A DNA stretch of 64,000 nt from an uncultured Sphingobacteriaceae bacterium (GCA_946480915.1 CAMLLO010000013.1:62001-126000); one strand, 5' to 3'; shown: positions 8,714 through 17,259, counted from the stretch's first letter. Translations and numbers: made by a program. The notes: generated by a model not told the origin, from the letters alone.

Positions 8714-9098
8714 TAACCGAGATCAATCCTTCAGGAACGCAATAATAGAACTTATTCGGCAACTTATCGGCTGGATTGCAAAACCATATGCTTGATGCAT
8801 CCCCTTCTCGGTAATGATATTCTGTTTCACCTTTTCTCAAGTATGGTTTGAATGGCCATTTTCTTTCCAATATAGCTGACTTTTTGAAATTGGTTAAAAG
8901 ATGATGCTTTTCTGTTTTACACTGAAAGTCCTTTCGGAAATCAGCGCGGCTGATCTTTACCTCAACTTCTAAAGCGTATCCGGATTTGCTAATTCCAAAG
9001 AAATCACTTTCCCATGCATAGATAAACGCATTGAATAGCTTGTAATCGTAATTAGCAAAATAATATTTTAACTTTTCTTGGATGATTCTTTCAGTCAT
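8688..9098 (-). CDS. Putative PD-(D/E)XK nuclease-like protein
   Basis: 136 residues from the ATG at 9098. I prefer this over the 9134 ATG because the first 12 codons of the longer version overlap a terminator hairpin. The core AWESDFFGISKSGYALEVEVKIS has the D...E-V-E-V-K arrangement of PD-(D/E)XK nucleases. It lies between the portal and head genes, where some phages encode small endonucleases. Activity not certain. Confidence 0.6.
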   Translation of the reverse strand: MTERIIQEKLKYYFANYDYKLFNAFIYAWESDFFGISKSGYALEVEVKISRADFRKDFQCKTEKHHLLTNFKKSAILERKWPFKPYLRKGETEYHYREGDASSIWFCNPADKLPNKFYYCVPEGLISVNDIPETGQ

Positions 9099-9114
9099 TT
9101 GACTAGCAATAGAT

Positions 9115-9144
9115 AAAACCCGGAACATTGGCATGCCGGGTTTT
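9115..9144 (-). terminator. Terminator after the lipoprotein gene
   Basis: The arms AAAACCCGG and CCGGGTTTT enclose a 12-base loop. It lies 7 bases past the lipoprotein stop on the minus strand and separates that gene from the downstream head genes. Confidence 0.75.
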
Positions 9145-9151
9145 ATATTAA

Positions 9152-9448
9152 TTAAGTAGTAGTTTTCTCCTGAGCCTTTTTAAGAGGCGGGGAGTTGGAT
9201 GCTGGATATACTTCTAATGAAGTTCCGGTTAATGACACATTTAAAGCATGGACATAAACGCAAGGTCCGTACAATGGAGCAACTGCAGGAGATACAGCAT
9301 CATTAATATAAGCCAAATCCAAATGACTTATACTAGGATTCTCAATTGATGGCGTTAAGCCCGCTTTTTGACGAGGTGCCTCGAAACTACATGAAGAAAT
9401 CACAACAACCAATAAAGAAGAACATGCAATTGCAATAAATCTTTTCAT
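9152..9448 (-). CDS. Small predicted lipoprotein, moron-like
   Basis: 98 residues from MKRFIAIACSSLLVVVISSC. The lipobox-like end of the signal peptide (VISSC) predicts lipidation and export. Longer starts at 9472 or 9487 exist, but they would put a hydrophilic extension before the signal peptide. It lies between portal and head genes yet has its own upstream motif (9498-9525), a TATATTTG box and a terminator. It may be expressed from the prophage as a surface protein, for example in superinfection exclusion; that role is speculation. Confidence 0.7.
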   Translation of the reverse strand: MKRFIAIACSSLLVVVISSCSFEAPRQKAGLTPSIENPSISHLDLAYINDAVSPAVAPLYGPCVYVHALNVSLTGTSLEVYPASNSPPLKKAQEKTTT

Positions 9449-9497
9449 GTTGCTTTGATTAGGGTTAAACATTTTGTTTGAACTCAAATATATAAAA

Positions 9498-9525
9498 TAT
9501 TATTAATGTTCAATATACGTATATT
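9498..9525 (-). promoter_or_regulatory. Recurrent 28-bp phage motif, copy 2
   Basis: Bipartite motif AATATACG-N8-AACATTAATAATA upstream of the lipoprotein gene. It is followed on the minus strand by TATATTTG, which matches the Bacteroidota -7 box. Confidence 0.6.
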
Positions 9526-10911
9526 TTATTCCAAGGTACTTACAGATTCACTGTTGATTTGTATATTCTCAGCATCAGCATCTTTAACCAATGGATTTAA
9601 TTCTACACCTGTCTTTTGGCTCATTATCGGTTTACCGCCTGTAGCTGTCGAAAGCATATTTATCAAATCCTCAGAGTTATCAGGTAGTGGATTTCCAAAT
9701 TCTATTGATACATTAAGTTTTTTAACTTCTGCCTCGAAAGCGCTTGAGGTATCAATCACCTTGTACATGAAGGATTTCAATATTTCAAGTTCCCGATCAT
9801 GCATTTCTTCATAATAACCATGTTTCCTCATCGCTTTCAATAAAGCCGCAAAGAATGCCATCTCTATAGCTTTACCTGATGTTAAGCCTAAAGATGTCAT
9901 TTTATCCATACTTAAATCAGGGGTATCAGTGAGGTAATGAATGAGCTCTTTTAAATCCTCCTTTTCATCTTTTACCATGTCGATAGACATTTGAGGAACC
10001 AAATATGAAGCTTTCCCTCCTACTCCCAATTTGATAACCTTACCTGCTTTTTTAGCTTCTGGTAAACTTTCTACATTCCCTTCCAAAAGTAAAATAGGAT
10101 CACCTGATCGATCATTATTATCAGCGCGGCCTGAAGTTAAAAACTCTCTCCGATCAATAAGCTTTTGAACTATAGCCCATTCAGTCTCATCCTGGTTAAA
10201 CCAAACTATAGGTATCTTACCTATGATATTTGTTTCGGGAGAAATTATCCAAGAGCCGTTCTTTTCACATTTGTAAATAATATCGGCCATGTAAACATCG
10301 AAATGCTCGATATTTTTATTATTTACTTTAACCTTATATTCTCTGGCAACGGCTCTAAGTACTCCGAAACTATCAAAGCTTACATGAAGAATATCTCCTA
10401 ATGAATTTGCAAGAAGAATACATTTGACACTATTTGGTTTGCTCAAATCTGATTTATCAGCATTACTGTCACGATAAGGAACGAACAATTTTGCGCACTC
10501 AGTTTCAGACATCGTAATTTCCGCACACTTCTGATCCTTTGCAGGCATGCGCATTTCTTTACGAAGATCAAGAAGCATTTTAAAAGCATTATCAGTGCCA
10601 GTGCTTTCTTGTTTTAATTTTATGGGTTTACCGTAGAGAAAAGCAACTGAAGATTGAACAATTTTTTGCTGATATCCAATTGGCAGGTTCCAACTTGTTA
10701 CAATATCGCCTTTTATTAAAGTTTTATCTGGGCGGTCCATAATCTCATGACCATCAATTCTATATTGTTTCAAAGCAGCTTTAACAACATCTGTTTTGTT
10801 GGTAAACTTATACTTTGCTTTTTCAATGGAGCCTTCAGTTATAAGGCTTACCAAGTCTTTATCTTCTTCTTTCATTCCTAAAAGGTTTTTTAATGTTCTT
10901 ATAATTTCCAT
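9526..10911 (-). CDS. Portal protein (SPP1 gp6-like)
   Basis: 461 residues. It follows terL by 9 bases and has the portal-type N-terminus with W-N-L-P-I-G-Y-Q-Q-K-I-V-Q-S-S-V-A-F-L-Y-G-K-P, the central I-P-I-V-W-F-N-Q-D-E-x-E-W, and a long helical stem with SGKAIEMAFFAALLKA. The dodecameric portal is the DNA entry channel and binds TerL. Full length. Confidence 0.87.
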   Translation of the reverse strand: MEIIRTLKNLLGMKEEDKDLVSLITEGSIEKAKYKFTNKTDVVKAALKQYRIDGHEIMDRPDKTLIKGDIVTSWNLPIGYQQKIVQSSVAFLYGKPIKLKQESTGTDNAFKMLLDLRKEMRMPAKDQKCAEITMSETECAKLFVPYRDSNADKSDLSKPNSVKCILLANSLGDILHVSFDSFGVLRAVAREYKVKVNNKNIEHFDVYMADIIYKCEKNGSWIISPETNIIGKIPIVWFNQDETEWAIVQKLIDRREFLTSGRADNNDRSGDPILLLEGNVESLPEAKKAGKVIKLGVGGKASYLVPQMSIDMVKDEKEDLKELIHYLTDTPDLSMDKMTSLGLTSGKAIEMAFFAALLKAMRKHGYYEEMHDRELEILKSFMYKVIDTSSAFEAEVKKLNVSIEFGNPLPDNSEDLINMLSTATGGKPIMSQKTGVELNPLVKDADAENIQINSESVSTLE

Positions 10912-10920
10912 TTCTCATTT

Positions 10921-12159
10921 TTAATAAAATCCTAAGTCAGCTTTAGTAAGTGATTTTTCTTGAACTCGTTTTTGTGATTTTTCCATAAAGAATATATATC
11001 TCGTAGCGTCCATTGCGTGATTGTTTTTTTCAGTGGGCTTATTCAGCCAAATACCGTTTTTGTCCTGTATGTATGTATAGTTTCTCCATTCTTTTATAAA
11101 ATTCAATGACCTTTCGGTAATATGAATCTTATGCCTTTTCATAATATCAAGGCCGTTATTTACAGAGCCAGGAGGTTTATCAGCTCCCACAACATCGAAC
11201 CCCATTCGATATATTTCTTCTATATCCTTTGGGGCTGAACTATCGGCCCAACCTCTGATACCTTTTAAATCGTTTTCCTTTAAAATATCGCCGATATCAG
11301 TGTTAAGCATCTTGGTACGATAACATAACTCATCTAACCAAACCTCATTTGTTGAACCGGTCCAATACGCGTCAGGAATAGCCGTAACATCATTAGTAAA
11401 CCCAAAGTCTAAACCCCAACGATGAGTTTTTTTTGCCCATTCTGGAACATCTTTTACAATATCCCAATGAACGCCAAATTCGAATACCAATCCTTCAAGA
11501 GAAGCTCTTTGCCCTAATCCGTATATCTTCCATTTTCGGTCATCCGCGGTACCGTTGGCGAAATTCTCTTCAGTAGGCTCATAACTCAATATCTGTTCTT
11601 TAGCATTCTGAGAAATGAACTGGTTATCCAGCATTGTACTATGATTGTAGAAGGATTTTGGACGTTTTAATATTTTGTCGAAAATCCAATGCTCTTCAAA
11701 TGAAGGGTTATAATCCAGAATAGCGAAGCCGGTACAACGCTGCATCAATTGAGCATAATCATCAAACTGAGCTTCAACAGCCTCATTTATCCAAAAAGCA
11801 TCGGAAGCGAAACCGTGAATCTTTTGCGGATCATCTAGGCCAACAAACCAAAATTCAGTGTCAAAGAGCTTTATGATTTTATTTGTCCTGTTATGGTCTC
11901 TAGGATTATATAAACCATAGCCGGTAAGGATATCAATAAAATCCTTCATTACGGTTGCACTTAGCCAGGTACCTTTTAAACGGGCTACTGCAACACGGGT
12001 ATTCCTGCCTTTATTAATCCACGCCCATTTTATCCAAAACTGAATAATAGAGTGCGTTTTACTTGAACGGCTCCCACCCTCCAGAACAAAAACATTGAAG
12101 GCTTTAGAAACATAAGCCTCCCAAAGCTTATCATGTACCTTCGTTGTTACTATTAGCAC
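10921..12159 (-). CDS. terL: Terminase large subunit
   Basis: 412 residues. The ATPase domain has a Walker A-like FVLEGGSRSSKTHS (about residues 24-37) and a Walker B-like DAFWINEAVE (about 125-134). The nuclease domain has W-G-L-D-F-G-F-T-N-D (about 248-257) and a late D-A-T-R-Y near the end, all typical of SPP1-type Terminase_3 proteins. It overlaps terS by 29 bases. It translocates DNA into the prohead and cuts at pac or cos. Confidence 0.9.
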   Translation of the reverse strand: MLIVTTKVHDKLWEAYVSKAFNVFVLEGGSRSSKTHSIIQFWIKWAWINKGRNTRVAVARLKGTWLSATVMKDFIDILTGYGLYNPRDHNRTNKIIKLFDTEFWFVGLDDPQKIHGFASDAFWINEAVEAQFDDYAQLMQRCTGFAILDYNPSFEEHWIFDKILKRPKSFYNHSTMLDNQFISQNAKEQILSYEPTEENFANGTADDRKWKIYGLGQRASLEGLVFEFGVHWDIVKDVPEWAKKTHRWGLDFGFTNDVTAIPDAYWTGSTNEVWLDELCYRTKMLNTDIGDILKENDLKGIRGWADSSAPKDIEEIYRMGFDVVGADKPPGSVNNGLDIMKRHKIHITERSLNFIKEWRNYTYIQDKNGIWLNKPTEKNNHAMDATRYIFFMEKSQKRVQEKSLTKADLGFY

Positions 12160-12652
12160 CGTTTAAGTTCTTAGCAATATAATCCTGCAACTGTTCAGGT
12201 GTTAACTGATCGGCAGAAACAAACATCATTGGAGTGTTATTAATTTTTTCGCCTTTGGATGTATGATCAACCTCCGATTTCTCAATATATCCCCTATCCT
12301 TGGCACGGGTTTTTAAATAAAAGAGAATTGAAGCCACATCACCAGCTTTGATATTATCGAATAGCTTACTCTCAACAAAATCAATGCTGATATCATTAAT
12401 TTCAGCAACCTTGGCGGTAAATCTTTCTTTCCATGCTGGCAATTGCTTTCCGGATTTCCAATCATAGACAGTTTGCCGGGAAATTCCTGCGATTTGACAA
12501 GCCTGAAGGATATTGCCGAGTTTTACTTTCAATAGAAATAAAAACCACTTTTGTTTTTTAGGAAACCCCTTAACATCCTCATCCTTCTCGCATTCCTCGC
12601 GCATGAGTTTAAGTTGCTTCAGCTTAGCATCTTGTTTTTTATCTTCTGCCAT
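12131..12652 (-). CDS. terS: Terminase small subunit
   Basis: 173 residues with a helix-turn-helix (GNILQACQIAGISRQTVYDW, about residues 46-65) followed by a helical oligomerisation region, as in phBC6A51-type small terminases. It recognises the packaging start site. Overlap with terL and the terminator placed just upstream show it is the first gene of the late operon. Confidence 0.82.
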   Translation of the reverse strand: MAEDKKQDAKLKQLKLMREECEKDEDVKGFPKKQKWFLFLLKVKLGNILQACQIAGISRQTVYDWKSGKQLPAWKERFTAKVAEINDISIDFVESKLFDNIKAGDVASILFYLKTRAKDRGYIEKSEVDHTSKGEKINNTPMMFVSADQLTPEQLQDYIAKNLNGANSNNEGT

Positions 12653-12670
12653 AAATTTTTAAAATAAAAA

Positions 12671-12698
12671 GGCATGCCACCTGATTAGATAGCATGCC
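12671..12698 (-). terminator. Terminator separating early/middle genes from terS
   Basis: The arms GGCATGC and GCATGCC enclose a 14-base loop. On the minus strand TTTTTATTTTA follows, and the terS ATG comes 18 bases later. Read-through here would need antitermination, so this may be a late-gene control point. Confidence 0.7.
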
Positions 12699-12861
12699 CG
12701 TAAGGTAATTACCTTCTTGTACGTGTGTCAGCTGATCCACCTGCGGCACGGCCGGTTGCGGATGCTGTTCTTTGACCGCCTCTGTTAAAGAGACCTCTTA
12801 CTGCGTTTCCAATTCTTCTAAAGACTCAGCAATTCAATTAAATGGTTAAACAATCTGTTAT

Positions 12862-13098
12862 TTATACGGGCTTTTGGCCAGTTTCTTCAATTAATCTTCT
12901 TTTACATGTCAATTCCACTGTTCCAGCATTTTTCATTCCTTCCCACCATAGATAACTATATTCGACTTTATGGAAATAATGGCCTTGAGCATCTTCTAAC
13001 CTGAGAATCATGATATATTCCTCATCGAGTTTTTCGTTCTCTAAAACCCATGACTTAAAATGTCTGACAGAGGATGTTAACACAGCTACTTTCTTCAT
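12862..13098 (-). CDS. Small phage protein of unknown function
   Basis: 78 residues, no recognised family; mixed charged with two tryptophans (YLWWEG). It overlaps the upstream gene stop by four bases, so it belongs to that operon. A 180-base spacer follows before terS. Confidence 0.6.
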   Translation of the reverse strand: MKKVAVLTSSVRHFKSWVLENEKLDEEYIMILRLEDAQGHYFHKVEYSYLWWEGMKNAGTVELTCKRRLIEETGQKPV

Positions 13099-13508
13099 AG
13101 CTCAAAATCCATCGTTATGTCGAACCAATCCTTCTTTGCATTAAACAATTTGGGTACCTCAATCTCTTTTGGTGTTAGATCAATTCCCAACTTCTCAGCT
13201 AATAAGGATCCGTCAATGAAATTATCTTTTACCAGGCCTAATGCATCAGCTTTACGCAAGAACTCGTCACGTTGATCATTATCAGCAAAATAAGCACAGA
13301 AATAAAAGTCAGTATTCCACTGATTCTCGAGCGATTTCTTAGTGTTGGCGGTTGCTTCGCGAATAGCGAGCATGTGCTCTGCAACCTCTTCATTAGCGGC
13401 TTTCTCAAAGTTCTCGATATCGCTGATATCATCTGATTCATCATCAGCTGGACTATCAAAATTGAAGATATCAAAATCATCATTTAACACTTTATGCTTT
13501 TTGCTCAT
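13095..13508 (-). CDS. Acidic phage protein next to PP-loop gene
   Basis: 137 residues from MSKKHKVLNDDF (a start five codons upstream is also possible). The N-terminal third is very acidic, and the rest is helical with a conserved-looking KDWFDITMDFEL end. It overlaps the PP-loop ATPase gene by 17 bases. Such pairs occur just upstream of terminase genes in Bacteroidota phages, but the role is unknown. Confidence 0.65.
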   Translation of the reverse strand: MSKKHKVLNDDFDIFNFDSPADDESDDISDIENFEKAANEEVAEHMLAIREATANTKKSLENQWNTDFYFCAYFADNDQRDEFLRKADALGLVKDNFIDGSLLAEKLGIDLTPKEIEVPKLFNAKKDWFDITMDFEL

Positions 13509-14184
13509 AGCGTAATAATTCAAGTTCTACAAAAGGATACATCGCTTTCACTTTCTCGAAATCGTTCGGAAAATGATCTTTAAGCGGTTTTAAAAATTTA
13601 TAATGGAATCCATCAAATGAACGGCCCCAGATCCGGTAATCAACCGGCAACTTTATGCCACTGGCACGAATGGCATTGATCAGCGTTTCATTATTCCAGT
13701 CATAAACAGGATAGAATTGCTTACGCTTCTTGTTTTCGGCACCATAACGTTTAATGCTGAAACGGCGATTCAAGCTATCATTCATTCGAACCCCGACACC
13801 AGTGTAAGTATCTTCAGGTATTTTCAGATCGATCTTAGCAGCTGCAAATATCTCATCGTAATGAGGAATATAGATATCGCTTTCGTGAATATGATCAATT
13901 GCAGATGGATGCTGATACATGAAGTATGCTAACTGGCGATAAGTAGCTGGAGAAGGTAATTGAATGATGTGCTCTTTAAATACTTCATTCTCGTAGTACT
14001 CAATCGATCTCTGTTGAAACTCTAAGCCAGGTACGATGTAATAAAAAACCGGATGGATCCGGTCAAAGTATTCTTTCATCTGAATGTATGCAGCAATGCT
14101 GTCTTTCCCCATGGAAAAAGAGATAATCGCCACACCATTCGATTCTTCGGCAATACGTTTACAAAGTTCTATGCTTGTTTCCAC
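13492..14184 (-). CDS. PP-loop ATPase of the PAPS reductase family
   Basis: 230 residues with the PP-loop S-F-S-M-G-K-D-S at about residues 22-29 (ATP pyrophosphatase motif S-x-G-K-D-S) and a later RMNDSLNRRFSIKRYG segment. The family includes PAPS reductase and DndC-like proteins, which activate substrates by adenylation. No Fe-S cysteine cluster is obvious, so sulfate reduction is unlikely. A second, longer member is encoded at 22946-24148. In phages the family is thought to serve DNA or nucleotide modification. Confidence 0.75.
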   Translation of the reverse strand: METSIELCKRIAEESNGVAIISFSMGKDSIAAYIQMKEYFDRIHPVFYYIVPGLEFQQRSIEYYENEVFKEHIIQLPSPATYRQLAYFMYQHPSAIDHIHESDIYIPHYDEIFAAAKIDLKIPEDTYTGVGVRMNDSLNRRFSIKRYGAENKKRKQFYPVYDWNNETLINAIRASGIKLPVDYRIWGRSFDGFHYKFLKPLKDHFPNDFEKVKAMYPFVELELLRYEQKA

Positions 14185-14214
14185 TTTTCTAAATGAATGC
14201 TAAGTTAATTAAAT

Positions 14215-14242
14215 TATTACAAATGTTATGTATGCGTATATT
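14215..14242 (-). promoter_or_regulatory. Recurrent 28-bp phage motif, copy 3
   Basis: Variant ATACGC-N8-ACATTTGTAATA upstream of the PP-loop gene, 30 bases before its ATG, in the same orientation as the other copies. Confidence 0.55.
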
Positions 14243-14456
14243 AAAGAAGAAAATCATTGATCTCACTGGGTTTCACTTTATGTGTCCATGTATTGAAGTC
14301 AGGTGAAATGTTTTGAAAGTGGTAGATACCATCTGTGGTTTGCTCAATGAATTTTAAAGCAAACTTACCACCTAATCCGGAAGCAGTATAATAGACTTGA
14401 CCTTTTGTTAATGTTGGGATTTCTAGTTGCTGATTTAATTCTTTTTGGACGCTCAT
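14241..14456 (-). CDS. Small phage protein
   Basis: 71 residues, likely a small beta-barrel-type domain (VYYTASGLGGKFALKFIEQ). No named family. It has a motif copy directly upstream and ends at the next motif copy. Confidence 0.6.
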   Translation of the reverse strand: MSVQKELNQQLEIPTLTKGQVYYTASGLGGKFALKFIEQTTDGIYHFQNISPDFNTWTHKVKPSEINDFLL

Positions 14457-14463
14457 GAGAATT

Positions 14464-14491
14464 TATTATTAATGTTTAATCTACGCATGAA
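14464..14491 (-). promoter_or_regulatory. Recurrent 28-bp phage motif, copy 4 (weaker upstream half)
   Basis: The AACATTAATAATA half is perfect, while the distal half reads ATGCGT instead of ATACGT. It ends 7 bases before the ATG at 14456. Confidence 0.5.
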
Positions 14492-14501
14492 AGTGGAGCT
14501 A

Positions 14502-15134
14502 CTAATGGCCCCATGATTTATGATAAGTATCACCCTCTTCATGTAATCTCATCCAGCCGTATTGCGATTTGATAAAGTAGTATGGATTATTTTTGCTGTC
14601 GAACCGGAAAAGAACAGGTTTTATTTCTGGTTTTGCATCAGGATTTTTAAATGCATCTTTGCAAGGTTTAACATTCGCGCTATCATGGCTGGTAGCTTCT
14701 ATTATTTCATTGCAGATGGATTTAATAAGCACTGATTTTGGTTTTACTTCAACAACCTGGTAAGAATCAACGTTTGTTTGATCATATCCCCAGCTGTCAA
14801 CAAAGATATCACCAACTTTAAACGGGTTTTGAAAGTTAGATCTTACTTCTTTTTTCAACTTAGCTTTTTCAAGCTTTTGCGCTGCATACTTTTCAAGTAA
14901 TTCGATTTCTTTAGTTAAATATTCAGTTCTTCTTTCTAAAGAGTGGAAACGATAATTGAAAACATTCACTTCACGGTTCAATTTATTAATTCGTGTTGCT
15001 TTAGCAGTAATAAGAGGCTGTTCATTCAAAACAAGTTTGATGTTTTGAGCTTGAAATCTTTCTACAAATGATGCTTCAGGAGTTGAAGATAATGGCTTAA
15101 AAGCGTTGAAAACGACTGATAGAAACTGTTTCAT
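14502..15134 (-). CDS. Phage protein with coiled coil
   Basis: 210 residues. A coiled coil of about 50 residues (roughly 45-95, NREVNVFNYRFHSLERRTEY...) is followed by a small domain beginning FKVGDIFVDSWGYDQTNVD that resembles a SH3-like or KOW-like fold. No named family. The gene follows the 57-residue ORF by two bases. Confidence 0.65.
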   Translation of the reverse strand: MKQFLSVVFNAFKPLSSTPEASFVERFQAQNIKLVLNEQPLITAKATRINKLNREVNVFNYRFHSLERRTEYLTKEIELLEKYAAQKLEKAKLKKEVRSNFQNPFKVGDIFVDSWGYDQTNVDSYQVVEVKPKSVLIKSICNEIIEATSHDSANVKPCKDAFKNPDAKPEIKPVLFRFDSKNNPYYFIKSQYGWMRLHEEGDTYHKSWGH

Positions 15135-15136
15135 AA

Positions 15137-15310
15137 TTAAATGGATTTTACGGATTTAACTTCTAATGATTCAATGTCGGTGTCAAGCTCTTGAGCGTAA
15201 ATTTCTAACGCTAATATTTTTGCTTGCTCTTCTGTGTCTGCTGTTAGGATCTCAGCTGTGAATTCTTGATCGAAGAACTCATCGTAAACGGTAACTTCAA
15301 ATTTTGACAT
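15137..15310 (-). CDS. Small acidic phage protein
   Basis: 57 residues (MSKFEVTVYDEFFDQEFTAE...), an alpha/beta acidic peptide of unknown family. A strong promoter-like pair lies 35-64 bases upstream. The leader ends AAGAATC before the ATG, the same leader seen before the genes starting at 33238, 39169 and 39963. Confidence 0.65.
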   Translation of the reverse strand: MSKFEVTVYDEFFDQEFTAEILTADTEEQAKILALEIYAQELDTDIESLEVKSVKSI

Positions 15311-15344
15311 GATTCTTTGTATTAGTTATGACTGATTGACTAAT

Positions 15345-15374
15345 CAAATATACATAACTTTTATTATGTACAAA
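15345..15374 (-). promoter_or_regulatory. Bacteroidota-type promoter
   Basis: On the minus strand TTTG (15374-15371) is separated by 18 bases from TATATTTG (15352-15345), matching the -33/-7 elements of the primary sigma factor of Bacteroidota. It faces the small gene at 15310. Confidence 0.6.
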
Positions 15375-15378
15375 GAAT

Positions 15379-15585
15379 TTATTTTATTTTTTCTTTTAAG
15401 TATTTTTCTATGATTTCAAGATCGTTTTCAGTTAATCTTTGCTTGTTAGATTCCTTGATTTTCTGATTCATTCGAACAGCAGCAGATTTGCAAGCGTTTT
15501 TATCTTCCGGATCTACGTTCCAAATCTCCCTGGCTAACATGGCTGTATTGATCAGGCCTGATTCTAATATTTTTTTTACGTTCAT
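15379..15585 (-). CDS. Small helical, possibly DNA-binding protein
   Basis: 68 residues, lysine-rich and all helical (MNVKKILESGLINTAMLAREIW...), with a region that could form a helix-turn-helix (ARE-IWN...SAAVRMNQKI). No family. It follows the next upstream gene by two bases. Confidence 0.6.
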   Translation of the reverse strand: MNVKKILESGLINTAMLAREIWNVDPEDKNACKSAAVRMNQKIKESNKQRLTENDLEIIEKYLKEKIK

Positions 15586-15587
15586 AA

Positions 15588-15851
15588 TTATTCTCCCTCA
15601 ACATATTTCTTTAGTATCTCATCATACAGAGCTTCTGGCACAAGATAAAAGCCCTCAACTGTATGTTTTGGCAAAGGTTTGCTTTCATCATCCCATAACT
15701 TATGGACATCGCCTTGAGCCTTATTTCGATCATCACACACCTGATCAGCTGTTTTTTTGAACTGATAAGCTTGCGTCATGTGAACGTTAGGACTTATAAC
15801 CTTCTTATCTTCACATACAAAGTACATCTTGCGAAATTTGTATTTAGACAT
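15588..15851 (-). CDS. Phage protein of unknown function
   Basis: 87 residues, basic N-terminus, no recognised motif. The C-terminus EILKKYVEGE is amphipathic. It lies two bases before the next gene in the same operon. Confidence 0.6.
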   Translation of the reverse strand: MSKYKFRKMYFVCEDKKVISPNVHMTQAYQFKKTADQVCDDRNKAQGDVHKLWDDESKPLPKHTVEGFYLVPEALYDEILKKYVEGE

Positions 15852-15856
15852 AATTA

Positions 15857-15946
15857 TTACCTCATTCGTTTACCCTTTTTTAAGGGATGTTCAAAAACAG
15901 CTTCAAGTATTTTTTTTATAATGTTCAGGATCCTTTTCCAGTTCAT
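15857..15946 (-). CDS. Very short basic peptide
   Basis: A 29-codon ORF (MNWKRILNIIKKILEAVFEH...), strongly amphipathic and basic. It fills the gap between two genes at the usual spacing. With so short a length, coding is only tentative. Confidence 0.35.
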   Translation of the reverse strand: MNWKRILNIIKKILEAVFEHPLKKGKRMR

Positions 15947-15950
15947 GAAA

Positions 15951-16277
15951 TTAGTTTTTAGACCAATAGTCTTGTATTTCCTTTATCTGGCTATACAAAT
16001 CAATTGTCTTACTGGTAATTGTCCGATAGAAAGATGTGATAACAATTGAACTCATATCATCTGCATGCTCAATACCGATTGAATTAAACCACTTAACAAG
16101 CGGACTATCATCTTTCCATAATCCCCATTCATTTCGAATACTTGCACCAAATAGTAAATGGGCATCAGATGTAAAATCAGCTTCATCCATATCCATAAAC
16201 TTAATTTGCTGTTCAGGAGATATTGAACTGGTTAATTGTTGAATTGCTTCTGTAAGATTGGTAGGAATGTTTTTCAT
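15951..16277 (-). CDS. Phage protein of unknown function
   Basis: 108 residues, helical, with a LTEAIQQLTSSISPEQQIKF N-terminus and a W-rich centre (EWGLWKDDSPLVKWF). It overlaps the upstream gene by four bases. Family not named. Confidence 0.62.
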   Translation of the reverse strand: MKNIPTNLTEAIQQLTSSISPEQQIKFMDMDEADFTSDAHLLFGASIRNEWGLWKDDSPLVKWFNSIGIEHADDMSSIVITSFYRTITSKTIDLYSQIKEIQDYWSKN

Positions 16278-16996
16278 ACTGTTTCTTTAGGCGGTTCAGG
16301 TTTAAGTAAATACTCTTTTAATCTTTCTTCTTTCCAAATATCCTCTTGTGATCTTGCTGGAATAGAAAAGCTGAAGTACATTGAAGGAATCCAGGCTTCT
16401 TTAAAATTCTGATTAGGTTTAGCCCAATTGGCTATCTCGATTGTTGCATGGGTAACGTAGCATCTCAAAAATTCAATTCTATTATCTCCAACAGGTATCT
16501 GGACACTATTGTAGCTTACAGAATTCACGTCTGGCAATTTAGAAATAGCTTGTTCAATTACAAGATCAATGGGATCTTTTAATGTTGTATCAACCTCCAC
16601 AGGAGTTTCTTTAATAGTTAATTCTTCGCCGGTGTTTTCAGCATACCAATTCTGAAGTTGGTGAACGTAGTGGATGCGCTTCAATCCTAAGTCTATAAAA
16701 ACTTTCGACTCTGGATCCTTGAATGAGACTACCAAGTGCGAACCAGCCCAAACAAGAAAAAGCGTATTCGTCACAAAAATAGGCTTCACTCCTGTTTTGT
16801 ACTCATGCAGGACTATTCCCAACTTCAACAACCATTCTTCGGTGAGGGGAACGGGTTCAAAGTAATAATCAATTACAGCAGATGATTCGTGAGTCTTGAC
16901 TGACTTTGTCTCTAAATCAATACCAATAACCTCAACAGTATTTTTGACTATTTTGTATTGTATAAGGTTCCCAATCCTAAGTTCTTGTGCTTTCAT
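16274..16996 (-). CDS. ELRxGN-type phage protein
   Basis: 240 residues beginning MKAQELRIGNLIQY and containing I-H-Y-V-H-Q-L-Q-N-W-Y and TGEELTIK. The first part matches the shorter protein encoded at 35168-35575, so the phage carries two paralogues. The C-terminal half is an extension absent from the shorter copy. Function unknown, but the family is frequent in Bacteroidota phages. Confidence 0.7.
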   Translation of the reverse strand: MKAQELRIGNLIQYKIVKNTVEVIGIDLETKSVKTHESSAVIDYYFEPVPLTEEWLLKLGIVLHEYKTGVKPIFVTNTLFLVWAGSHLVVSFKDPESKVFIDLGLKRIHYVHQLQNWYAENTGEELTIKETPVEVDTTLKDPIDLVIEQAISKLPDVNSVSYNSVQIPVGDNRIEFLRCYVTHATIEIANWAKPNQNFKEAWIPSMYFSFSIPARSQEDIWKEERLKEYLLKPEPPKETV

Positions 16997-16999
16997 AAC

Positions 17000-17206
17000 T
17001 CAGGATGTAAATACGATATCTTCTGGATTAACCTGGTATACCTGACCGGTTTCCTCTTCTTCGACAATGCCGTAAGTTAAAGCAGCTTCGACATGTGAAT
17101 TCCAATCAATGCTCCATTGGTGAAAAAAACCAGTTAAGCCTTTTTGCTTATTATTGGGAAGGATAAATGTTACTTTACGTAGTTGATCTTTGGTTGTCAT
17201 ATTCAA
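17000..17206 (-). CDS. Small phage protein
   Basis: 68 residues with a compact alpha/beta look (KVTFILPNNKQKGLTGFFHQW). Upstream is a promoter-like TATATTTG and downstream the ELRxGN gene starts three bases later. Family not recognised. Confidence 0.6.
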   Translation of the reverse strand: MNMTTKDQLRKVTFILPNNKQKGLTGFFHQWSIDWNSHVEAALTYGIVEEEETGQVYQVNPEDIVFTS

Positions 17207-17229
17207 TTCTTATATATTTTTGACTAAAT

Positions 17230-17259
17230 CAAATATATAACAAAAGTTATGTAAAAAGA
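17230..17259 (-). promoter_or_regulatory. Promoter-like sequence
   Basis: TATATTTG (17237-17230) matches the -7 box. The -33 position is only T-rich (TCTT), so this is weaker than the 15345 promoter. It lies just past the terminator of the preceding gene, as a new transcription start should. Confidence 0.45.

Noticed and set aside
12720..12836. Basic Arg/Gly-rich frame before terS
   Set aside because: Open for about 37 codons but without ATG, GTG or TTG start; not supported as a gene.
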